Shown here: piece after piece, positions 54,444 through 60,650 of the stretch | How positions within the stretch are numbered: the first letter of the stretch is position 1 | Layout of the letters: every line of letters begins with the position of its first letter | Source: Sinorhizobium terangae | GTDB lineage: Bacteria > Pseudomonadota > Alphaproteobacteria > Rhizobiales > Rhizobiaceae | Assembly (NCBI RefSeq): GCF_009601505.1 | Contig: NZ_WITC01000120.1 | Span: forward strand, 62,001-126,000 | DNA: 64,000 bases | Direction: 5' to 3' | The notes under the pieces: generated by a model | Databases searched by the model: none | What the model saw: only the letters and a program-made list of their open reading frames with translations | Told to the model about the DNA's origin: nothing | Made by a program: the position numbers and the translations under genes

Positions 54444-55126
54444 GTTGACAGCTTGCGCTTGAAGCAGGAACAGGCGCAGGAATCCGCCCGGTTCTTCGGT
54501 CAGAGCATGACCGACGCCCTGACCGGCATTCTGTCCGGCACCATGACCGCCGAAGAAGCCCTCCAGCAGTTGCTTCAATCTTTGGTGAAGGTGACGCTTC
54601 AGGCGGCGCTCATGGGTGACGGGCCGCTTGCGGACATGTTCGGCATGGGCGGCGGCAAGGAAGGCGGCGTTGGTTTCGGCGGGCTGTTCGGCGCGTAGCT
54701 TGGCGGTTTGTTCGGTTTTGCCGGCGGCGGCTATACCGGCGACGGTGGCAAGTATCAGCCGAAGGGCGTCGTGCACGGCGGCGAATACGTCTTCAGCAAG
54801 GAAGCCACCCGCCGCGCCGGAGTTGGAAACCTCGACGCTCTGCACGCCTCACTGAAGGATACGCCAGCGGCGGACATGTCGGCGCACCGCCGACGATCAG
54901 CCGCCCGAACCTTGCCGCCGCAAACCAGAACACCGCGCCGGCACAGCAGAGCGTCACCATCAATGCGCCTGTCACCGTCAACGGCAGCGCCGGCACGCCG
55001 GAACAGAACGCGGACCTTGCCGGCAAGATGGCGAAGCAGATGGAAGCGACAATGCGCGGCGTCGTCGCCGACGAACTGCGCCGGCAGATGCGCCCCGGCA
55101 ACCTTTTGAACACTAGGAGCCGCTAA
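54444..55126 (+). pseudogene. phage tail tape-measure protein, 3' part only
   Basis: The sequence reads DSLRLKQEQAQESARFFGQSMTD-like, then GGLFGFAGGGYTGDGGKYQPKGVVHGGEYVFSKEA, which is a typical tape-measure C terminus. An in-frame TAG at 54696-54698 interrupts it, and a second frame change near 54857 is needed to read GYASGGHVGAPPTISRP to the TAA at 55124-55126. Only the last quarter of a normal gene remains. The TAATG links it to the next gene. Confidence 0.8.
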
Positions 55127-55476
55127 TGCCCCTGCCGACCTTCACACCGCCCGTCGCTCCATCGCCGGGAACATCGCACGCGCCGACCGTGAATCTTTGG
55201 GAAGCGGAATTCGGCGACGGCTATTCGCAGCCGACGCCGAAGGGCATCAATCACATTCGCCGGAATGTGTCGCTGAAATGGGATGCGCTCACATACGACC
55301 AGATGCGCGCCGTTGTCGGCTTCTTTGAGGATAGGGGCGGCAATCGCCCGTTCTATTTCCAGCCCTACGGCGAACAGACGCCCCGGAAATGGACATGCAA
55401 GGAATGGACGCATTCGGCGCAACTTCCTTGGCAGGTGACGGCGACCTTTGTGCAATCGTTCACGACCGAGACCTAG
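55126..55476 (+). CDS. phage minor tail protein (lambda gpM-like)
   Basis: A 116-residue protein with the minor-tail signature EAEFGDGYSQ and a C-terminal RPFYFQPYGEQTPRKWTCKEWTHSAQLPWQVTATF. It is an intact gene of usual length. In phages it follows the tape-measure gene, as here. Its ATG overlaps the preceding TAA. Without head genes it has no obvious use. A terminator follows at 55508. Confidence 0.85.
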   Translation: MPLPTFTPPVAPSPGTSHAPTVNLWEAEFGDGYSQPTPKGINHIRRNVSLKWDALTYDQMRAVVGFFEDRGGNRPFYFQPYGEQTPRKWTCKEWTHSAQLPWQVTATFVQSFTTET

Positions 55477-55507
55477 CCCGCCGCGATCTTGCTATATCTT
55501 CAAAACT

Positions 55508-55552
55508 GAAAAGCCCCGTCTCAGTCACTACACAAGGAGACGGGGCTTTTCG
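55508..55552 (+). terminator. Rho-independent terminator after the tail gene
   Basis: aaaagccccgtct and agacggggctttt form a long stem with the loop cagtcactacacaagg, followed by T residues. It separates the tail gene from the Rep-like gene. The A-run on the other side makes it usable in both directions. Confidence 0.88.
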
Positions 55553-55584
55553 TGATTGAAAGGTCGAAGGCCCTTTCGACGCTT

Positions 55585-55763
55585 ATTATAGCAAGTTTTC
55601 AGAGCATCTCACGAAATAATCGTCGTGCCCGTGAAAATTCCGCTATAATTATAGCAACAAAAAGCCCTTCACTATTGGTTCTAGTGAAGGGCGAGAGACG
55701 CAGTCATGAAAACAACCAACGGCGAATTGGTCATGCGATGCATTATAGCAATATTTTAGAGCA
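55585..55763. repeat. ATTATAGCAA direct repeats, iteron-like
   Basis: ATTATAGCAA occurs at 55585, 55648 and 55742. The first and third copies extend to 22 bases with 19 identical, ending AGAGCA. The middle copy overlaps a perfect 14-bp palindrome, gctataattatagc (55642-55655). The third copy lies inside the first codons of the Rep-like gene. Confidence 0.6.
55664..55692. other. 11-bp stem hairpin upstream of the Rep-like gene
   Basis: gcccttcacta pairs with tagtgaagggc across the loop ttggttc. On the minus strand it is followed by TTTTTGTTGC, so it would terminate minus-strand RNA; on the plus strand it could shape the leader of the Rep mRNA. A 17-codon frame (55706-55759) overlaps the Rep start. 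Confidence 0.55.
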
Positions 55764-56670
55764 GTTACACAAAAAAGTAGCGATCGACATCGATTTTCTT
55801 CTTAAGGAAATCGCCGATATGGTTGCCGGCTTTCCCGACAAAAGGGAAATGTCCGGTGCAGATCGGACGGCTATAGCCGAAGCTGAAGCCCTATTTGATA
55901 GCCTTCTGGAAGGCGTCAAACCCGCTTTTCAAAATGGCGATTTTGCAACCGATCCTGACACGCCGGATGCGGCGCAAACCCATTCGGAACAGGTGGTTCC
56001 GGCAAGCGTCGCTCAAGAGGCTATAGTATACGACCACCCCACACCCTCACGTCGCACCGCCATCAAGCACAAGCTTGCAATGTCTTCCCTTCGCGGACGC
56101 CACGCCAACAAGCTGAAGCCTGTCACGTGCAAGTTTGAGAACCTGTCAGCTTCTGATCGGCACGACGCCATTCACCTGTATGTTTCCCTTTCCGAAGCGC
56201 TGGCCTTCAGCCTTCACTTCGACCAAGTGCACCTTTCCCGCCTACAGGCTTCCGGCGATCCGGTTCGTTGCCTGTCCGACGCCATCAACAGGCTTGCCCG
56301 GAAGGTGTTCGGTTCTACGGTTCCCATGACATTCGTCTTTGAGTTTTCAGAGGCCGGAACGTTGCACGTTCATGGCGCTGCTATTCTTCAGCACAGCGAC
56401 AAAGAGGTGCGCGTTACCTTCCGGCAGGTTCTCAAGCGGGCGGCTGGCGTCATTCACGGCGAAGCTGCAGCCTTCCAATTGGAGACGAAGCCGCTTCGAG
56501 ACCTCCACTGGAACCGCTACTGCGAGAAAGACATGAGCCGGACGCGCGACCTTCTCGGCACCGACAAGATTTCCTTTGTGTCGCGTGAGCTTTTGACGGG
56601 CGCGCGTGCCTACCACGATCACCGCCGGGCGCTCCATAAGGCTGCACGCGGCAGGCAATCGCCACAGTGA
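55738..56670 (+). CDS. HUH-type replication initiator / relaxase-like protein
   Basis: A 310-residue protein. Residues 197-214 read MTFVFEFSEAGTLHVHGA, giving the metal-binding HxH (His210, His212), and a candidate catalytic tyrosine and lysine follow in RYCEKD (Tyr261, Lys264). This order (HUH motif, then YxxK) is that of rolling-circle Rep proteins. The first 100 residues are a variable helical region. The ATG at 55738 is chosen because the frame before it crosses repeats and a hairpin. Relationship to a known Rep family is inference. Confidence 0.65.
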   Translation: MHYSNILEQLHKKVAIDIDFLLKEIADMVAGFPDKREMSGADRTAIAEAEALFDSLLEGVKPAFQNGDFATDPDTPDAAQTHSEQVVPASVAQEAIVYDHPTPSRRTAIKHKLAMSSLRGRHANKLKPVTCKFENLSASDRHDAIHLYVSLSEALAFSLHFDQVHLSRLQASGDPVRCLSDAINRLARKVFGSTVPMTFVFEFSEAGTLHVHGAAILQHSDKEVRVTFRQVLKRAAGVIHGEAAAFQLETKPLRDLHWNRYCEKDMSRTRDLLGTDKISFVSRELLTGARAYHDHRRALHKAARGRQSPQ

Positions 56671-56702
56671 CTCAGCGGCGAGCATCTGGACCTCGCCGGC
56701 TG

Positions 56703-56849
56703 TCATGCGTCACCGGGCGGCAAACGCTTCTCAGCGGCGTTCTGTGAGTCTTTCCTAGCAAACCACCAAAGCCGGATTTCTCGCAGCACGGCGGGAACTG
56801 CATTGATGAGTGCGGCGATGATTAGCGTGTCGATCTGTTCAGGTGCCAT
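56703..56849 (-). CDS. 48-residue hypothetical protein; 56671-57044 otherwise empty
   Basis: A short minus-strand gene with GAGGGATATCGAA before the ATG at 56849. It begins MAPEQIDTLIIAALINAVPAV, a moderately hydrophobic amphipathic helix, then a basic middle and KRLPPGDA. No family is recognised. Apart from this frame the 374-base gap holds no gene. Confidence 0.45.
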   Translation of the reverse strand: MAPEQIDTLIIAALINAVPAVLREIRLWWFARKDSQNAAEKRLPPGDA

Positions 56850-57044
56850 TTCGATATCCCTCGATTCGGATACCAACAGCTACCCGGCGAATGGTTGCCG
56901 CCACAAAGCACACATCGAAGAAGTCAGTCAGAACTGACTGATTTGCTCGTTTATTCAATAACTTAGATGAAATTTGCTGCTTGACGGCGAGTCCCGAATG
57001 ATTCACATCTCCGGGGGTTAACAACGTTCGGAGTGATTTCAGAA

Positions 57045-57239
57045 ATGCCTAATACGCAATACCTTGAACGCATCGCATATGACCGGCTCGTTGAAGCGCT
57101 CATGTCCGCGCCGCGCGTCAATCCTTACACCGGCGAACCGGACGCCGACGCGATCAAGATCGCACTCGGAGAGTTCGGCGACATTTGGCCGGAAACGATC
57201 AGAGAGGACGCCGAAGCGGTCAGGAAGCAGGCCGCGTGA
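57045..57239 (+). CDS. small hypothetical protein of the element
   Basis: A 64-residue acidic protein (YLERIAYDRLVEALMSAPRVNPYTG). No family is recognised. Its stop overlaps the start of the next gene (ATGA), so the two are translated together. GGAGTGATTTCAGAA precedes the ATG. Confidence 0.6.
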   Translation: MPNTQYLERIAYDRLVEALMSAPRVNPYTGEPDADAIKIALGEFGDIWPETIREDAEAVRKQAA

Positions 57240-57463
57240 TGACCAACATCCTGGACGATTACGAGGGGCTGACAGCCCCTCAAACTCATGCCGTCAATAT
57301 GCTCCTGGCTGCGCAGATTGCGCGGCAGGTCGTGCCTGAATGCGCCGAAGAATTCGACCTCTCTGCATTCTTCATGGCCGGTCAGGTTTTGAAGCCTGCA
57401 GAGTTCGGACAGGCGAAGGCGGTTGTTAGCAAGCTCTTGGATCGAATTCGCGGTGCAAGCTAG
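57239..57463 (+). CDS. small hypothetical protein, paralogue of 57689-57961
   Basis: A 74-residue protein: YEGLTAPQTHAVNMLLAAQIARQVVPECAEEFDL. The 57689 gene has FKGLTGPQSQIMALILAAKIAGREVP at the same place, so the two are duplicates. ATGA overlap with the upstream gene. Function unknown; the compact helical fold could bind a partner protein. Confidence 0.68.
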   Translation: MTNILDDYEGLTAPQTHAVNMLLAAQIARQVVPECAEEFDLSAFFMAGQVLKPAEFGQAKAVVSKLLDRIRGAS

Positions 57464-57475
57464 AAGGAAGCCGCC

Positions 57476-57595
57476 ATGACCTTCACCGAAATCTACACAA
57501 CGACCGGCCTTGTAATCCTTGCGGTCGCCGTAGCGATGATTGCCTACAAGAAGCTCAAATGCCGGCTACAGGCGCGTCGCCAAAAGCGACTGTAA
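57476..57595 (+). CDS. 39-residue single-helix membrane protein
   Basis: Reads MTFTEIYTTTGLVILAVAVA, a transmembrane helix, followed by a strongly basic tail (KKLKCRLQARRQKRL). AGAAGGAAG precedes the ATG. It lies 12 bases behind the 57239 gene in the same direction. Shape and charge resemble small phage or toxin peptides, but no match is claimed. Confidence 0.55.
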   Translation: MTFTEIYTTTGLVILAVAVAMIAYKKLKCRLQARRQKRL

Positions 57596-57688
57596 CAATA
57601 CGTGATCGCAATCTTCCTCTGTTCCTACGAACGAACGCTATAGCGCGAGAAACGGCAAGGGGCCGGTGACAGAAATCAGGAGATTGCA

Positions 57689-57961
57689 ATGAAGATCGAT
57701 CCGGCGTGCGCGCCCAACCACAAGGGCATTGCCGACTTTAAAGGCCTCACCGGCCCACAGTCGCAAATAATGGCTTTGATACTGGCTGCGAAGATCGCAG
57801 GGCGCGAAGTCCCAGAGCTTGCCTCAGAATTTGAGTTCGCGGCAGGCTTTGCGGCGGGAGCGATAGACGCTATGGGACCGATTGACAGCGCCGGGTATCA
57901 ACTTGCGAAAAAGGCTGCGCAAGAGCTTTTTGACGTTTACCGGAACGCCGAAACCGCCTGA
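57689..57961 (+). CDS. small hypothetical protein, paralogue of 57239-57463
   Basis: A 90-residue protein sharing the GLT.PQ...M..LAA.IA...VPE.A.EF core with the 57239 gene and having a longer N terminus (PACAPNHKGIADF). AGGAGATTGCA precedes the ATG. It converges on the minus-strand cassette. Function unknown. Confidence 0.7.
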   Translation: MKIDPACAPNHKGIADFKGLTGPQSQIMALILAAKIAGREVPELASEFEFAAGFAAGAIDAMGPIDSAGYQLAKKAAQELFDVYRNAETA

Positions 57962-57983
57962 TCCGTCCGACACGAAACAGAAA

Positions 57984-58007
57984 GCCCGCCTGTAAAGATC
58001 GGCGGGC
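57984..58007. terminator. hairpin between convergent element genes
   Basis: GCCCGCC and GGCGGGC pair across tgtaaagatc. A short A/T stretch follows. It probably ends transcription from both sides, 23 bases after the plus-strand stop and 36 before the minus-strand one. Confidence 0.62.
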
Positions 58008-58042
58008 AATTCATCCGCTCATTGCGCGCAGACGGTATAATC

Positions 58043-58660
58043 TTACGGGATTTCAAATAGAAGCGGCTCTATCTGGTGGGCATAGTTGATCCAGATGTCC
58101 ACATACGGCAACGGCAGATGGCAGAAGGCGGCAACTTCTTCAATGGTTCGACTGCCATTGTCTATCGACTCTTTCATGCGCTGCCTAAGCGGCGCCGGAA
58201 GGAGAACCGCCATTGCCCGAAATGGACCGAAATGATCGTTAAGAGCAGGCTCAAACGGGCTGCCGCTGAGCTGATTCGTAATAATCGACGGGATCAGTCT
58301 CGCCAGCTTCTCCGGCGTATCAACACATGAACCGTTCGCGTCAAAGACGTGAATTACTTCTTTGACAATTACGAGGCGTTTCCAATCGTCTTCAAGGTCA
58401 AGCCCGTAAAAGATATCTGTATAGATATCGTATTCTTGGGAATATACGCCGCCAGTATTGATTGCGCGCCGGCGGAATGCTCCCCGAAAGCTTTTGCTGC
58501 CCCTGTCTACACCGTGCAGAGCAATATTCTTATGATCAGTGTTCTCTCTAATCCACGCCAATACTTGGTTTACGTGAACTGGGAGTTGAACTTCTGCTGA
58601 AAACGAATCGACGAGAGCCTTGTAGCTCTCGTCGATAGCGAAAATGCGATTGTGATGCAA
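58043..58660 (-). CDS. ImmA/IrrE-like protein with degenerate KExxH motif
   Basis: A 205-residue protein. RLVIVKEVIHVFDANGSCVDTPEKL holds Lys-Glu-x-x-His where ImmA/IrrE peptidases have His-Glu-x-x-His, so the first metal-binding His is replaced by Lys. The end GSRTIEEVAAFCHLPLPYVDIWI is like the C-terminal helix of ImmA proteins. ImmA cuts phage repressors; with the His lost this one may only bind. It starts with TTG five bases after the stop of the 76-residue gene, so translation is probably coupled. The family call is inference. Confidence 0.6.
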   Translation of the reverse strand: MHHNRIFAIDESYKALVDSFSAEVQLPVHVNQVLAWIRENTDHKNIALHGVDRGSKSFRGAFRRRAINTGGVYSQEYDIYTDIFYGLDLEDDWKRLVIVKEVIHVFDANGSCVDTPEKLARLIPSIITNQLSGSPFEPALNDHFGPFRAMAVLLPAPLRQRMKESIDNGSRTIEEVAAFCHLPLPYVDIWINYAHQIEPLLFEIP

Positions 58661-58665
58661 CTGAA

Positions 58666-58896
58666 TTAGGCGGTCATCAAAAACCTATCCACGTGCGCTC
58701 TCGTGGTCGACTCGTGGAACCATTCCGACTTCTCTGACTGTCCGGAATCGGCCTGCACGAATGCCGCATGAACATCCTTGCAGAATTCTTCCACGGTCAC
58801 GGCCTGCTCCCCGGGAAAGAATTTCAGGTCAATGATCTTTGAACCCTCAGTTCCTTCGGGAAACAGCAATTTTGTGAGACGGTCCATCTCTCTCAT
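58666..58896 (-). CDS. 76-residue partner of the KExxH protein
   Basis: Acidic protein beginning MREMDRLTKLLFPEGTEGSKIIDLKFFPGE, then a helix with EEFCKDVHAAFVQA. AAGGAG lies seven bases before the ATG at 58896. It precedes the 205-residue gene by five bases. It could be an antitoxin, regulator or adaptor. No family is recognised. Confidence 0.65.
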   Translation of the reverse strand: MREMDRLTKLLFPEGTEGSKIIDLKFFPGEQAVTVEEFCKDVHAAFVQADSGQSEKSEWFHESTTRAHVDRFLMTA

Positions 58897-58943
58897 AAGC
58901 TATCTCCTTGTGGTTTTGGTTAAAATGTAGCACGGGTGCTCAT

Positions 58944-58977
58944 CGTATCGATCTTTCGTTATCGAAAGATTGATACG
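58944..58977. promoter_or_regulatory. 34-bp inverted repeat before the two-gene cassette
   Basis: ATCTTTCGTTATCGAAAGAT has perfect 8-bp arms, and CGTATC/GATACG extend them with one mismatched pair between. It lies 48 bases upstream of the 76-residue gene, in its probable leader. It could be the operator for a cassette product or an RNA hairpin. The gap 58897-59281 holds no other clear gene. Confidence 0.62.
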
Positions 58978-59063
58978 CTGCTCGATATCCCTTATTTCTA
59001 CACCTCTTTGTTGAATTAGATGCCCTATTGTCAAGACGGTTTCAAGACGGTTGCAGCGAATTT

Positions 59064-59080
59064 GTTGCATATTTTGCAAC
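59064..59080. promoter_or_regulatory. GTTGCA...TGCAAC inverted repeat
   Basis: GTTGCA and TGCAAC separated by TATTT. Nearby lie tcaagacggt repeated in tandem (59031-59040 and 59042-59051), giving a dense set of repeats in this 385-base region. Likely a recombinase-accessory or operator site. Confidence 0.45.
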
Positions 59081-59281
59081 TGCGACAAACGCGCCACTAA
59101 CGCATTCTGCCCGCATAATGTTGCATTCAAAATTATTCGCATGCGGTGATGATCTCGCCGCTGACGGTGCGCGTTCATGGCCGCATACAACGCGCATAGC
59201 ACGTGTATCATCCGCAAGGCTGTAACACTTAGCTCTCGCTAATGTATGCTAACCGATTGAAAACACACCAACATTGGAGGT

Positions 59282-59356
59282 TGGCTGGGGCGCCTGGATT
59301 CGAACCAGGGAATGGCGGTACCAAAAACCGCTGCCTTACCGCTTGGCTACGCCCCA
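59282..59356 (-). tRNA. tRNA-Gln (anticodon UUG), att site at its 3' end
   Basis: The minus strand reads TGGGGCGTAGCCAAGCGG..., 75 nucleotides with CCA encoded, T-arm GGTTCGAATCC and anticodon loop TTTTGGT (UUG). Its last 17 bases (59282-59298) are duplicated at 51601-51617, so the integrated element used this tRNA as attachment site and restored it. Confidence 0.97.
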
Positions 59357-59424
59357 ACTTAAGCTGGCGAGAAATCGCCGTGCCAAATCGAGCGCCTGAT
59401 TAGCAAAGCTCGTCGCCCGTCACA

Positions 59425-59625
59425 ATGCTTAACTTCGCCTTCGACGCAGAATTCTTTCGCCCGCCTTCAGCCGGTTCGACGCACGCGGCCGACATTGGCG
59501 CAAACTTCCAGCGCCGGGAGTGGTTTCTTCCCATGGCCCTTTGGCCTATTGTCGCGGCGCGCCTGCGCAATGTGATGAAGGCAGGCGCGGAGCCGACAGT
59601 CATCATCGAGATCGAGTACACGTGA
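59425..59625 (+). CDS. small hypothetical protein
   Basis: A 66-residue frame (MLNFAFDAEFFRPPSAGSTH) ending 17 bases before the hydrolase gene. No family is recognised and no good ribosome site is seen. A 67-residue frame on the opposite strand is equally long, so this entry is tentative. Confidence 0.35.
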   Translation: MLNFAFDAEFFRPPSAGSTHAADIGANFQRREWFLPMALWPIVAARLRNVMKAGAEPTVIIEIEYT

Positions 59626-59642
59626 AAGCCAGGAAGAGACGT

Positions 59643-60566
59643 ATGCAGGGACCGGATTTCGACCTCGACTTCAAGCCGGCTCACGGTGAGGCGGTGCCTG
59701 TTGCCGACGGCGTGCAGCGCATTACGGTCAACAATCCCGGTCCCTTCACGTTCCACGGAACGAATAGCTATATCGTCGGCAAAGGTTCGGTCGCAGTGAT
59801 CGATCCGGGACCCGACGACGACGCACATTTCCGTGCCCTGATGGCCGCGCTCGATGGCCGTGAGGTGACGCACATCGCCGTCAGCCATACACACCGCGAT
59901 CATTCCCCCCTCGCCCGGCGGCTGAAGGCCGCGACCGGGGCCACGATCGTTGCCGAAGGACCGCACCGCGCGGCCCGCCCCTTGCATGCCGGCGAAACCA
60001 ATCCCTTCGCCGAAAGCTCGGACATGGATTTCATGCCCGACATCGCGCTTTCCGAAGGCGGGCGGGTCGAGGGCGACGGCTGGGGCCTGACGGCCGTGAT
60101 GACGCCTGGCCACACCGCAAATCACGCCGCTTTCGCGCTCGACGGCACCGGCATCCTCTTTTCCGCCGACCATGTTATGGCCTGGGCGACGAGCATCGTC
60201 GCACCCCCGGACGGCGCCATGGCCGACTATATGGCCTCGCTCGAAAAGCTGATGCAGCGGGACGATCGGCTCTATCTGCCGGGCCATGGCGGTCCGGTCA
60301 CCGACCCAGGGGCATTCCTCCGCGCACTTCGGGCACACCGCAAGATGCGCGAGCGCTCCGTGCTTGAACGCATCCGCGCCGGTGACCGAAAGATCCCGGA
60401 CATGGTGAAGGTGATCTACGCTTCCACCGACCCGCGTCTCCATGGGGCCGCGGCACTTTCAGTGCTGGCGCATCTCGAAGACCTCGTGGAACAGGGCCGC
60501 GTCGAGACCGACGGTCCGCCGTCGCTCTTCGGCGACTATCGGCTCGTGCCGGGCGGCGCCGGCTGA
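59643..60566 (+). CDS. MBL fold metallo-hydrolase
   Basis: A 307-residue metallo-beta-lactamase-fold enzyme. Metal-binding HTHRDHS is intact, followed by MTPGHTANHAAF (next His ligand), SADHVMAW (Asp ligand) and LPGHGGPV (last His). The C-terminal helical part (RKMRERSVLERIRAGDRKIPDMVKVIYA) is that of the LACTB2-like group. RNase or hydrolase activity is possible. AGGAAGAGACGT precedes the ATG at 59643. Confidence 0.9.
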   Translation: MQGPDFDLDFKPAHGEAVPVADGVQRITVNNPGPFTFHGTNSYIVGKGSVAVIDPGPDDDAHFRALMAALDGREVTHIAVSHTHRDHSPLARRLKAATGATIVAEGPHRAARPLHAGETNPFAESSDMDFMPDIALSEGGRVEGDGWGLTAVMTPGHTANHAAFALDGTGILFSADHVMAWATSIVAPPDGAMADYMASLEKLMQRDDRLYLPGHGGPVTDPGAFLRALRAHRKMRERSVLERIRAGDRKIPDMVKVIYASTDPRLHGAAALSVLAHLEDLVEQGRVETDGPPSLFGDYRLVPGGAG

Positions 60567-60568
60567 CT

Positions 60569-60639
60569 GCTGCATGTTGCAGTCGCTTAAAGTGCTGCAG
60601 CGCCCTTTGCACGTCTGATAGGACGCGCGGCGCTGTAGC
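60569..60639. repeat. partial RIME-like repeat, reverse orientation
   Basis: ctgcatgttgcagtcgcttaaagtgctgcagcg, then tttgcacgtctgataggacgcgcggcgctgtag. Only the part around the first palindrome is present. It lies between the hydrolase and the DUF1499 gene. Confidence 0.7.
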
Positions 60640-60650
60640 CGGCAGTGCGG

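Larger units (their letters stand above)
51601..59298. mobile_element. integrated element (decayed prophage) in tRNA-Gln
   Basis: About 7.7 kb bounded by a 17-bp repeat of the tRNA-Gln 3' end, with the intact tRNA at the right. Contents in order: frameshifted tyrosine recombinase, portal/tape-measure deletion fusion, minor tail protein, HUH-like Rep gene with direct repeats, several small genes, and a minus-strand two-gene cassette. Parts are visibly more A/T-rich than the flanks. Most structural phage genes are gone, so it cannot form particles by itself. Confidence 0.88.

Noticed and set aside
56347..56706. 119-codon minus-strand frame overlapping the small 56703-56849 gene
   Set aside because: It is antisense to the HUH-like motifs of the plus-strand gene, and the overlap with the small frame alone is not enough to support it.
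59029..59034. TTGACA as a -35 box for the minus-strand cassette
   Set aside because: The hexamer at the right spacing (ACAAAG) is a poor -10, so no promoter is called.
58900..59217. 105-codon minus-strand frame before the two-gene cassette
   Set aside because: It crosses the inverted repeats and has no good ribosome site; the region reads better as a regulatory leader.
59400..60443. 347-codon minus-strand frame
   Set aside because: It is antisense to the metallo-hydrolase gene, which has all metal-binding motifs; the frame has no family signature and is a high-GC shadow.
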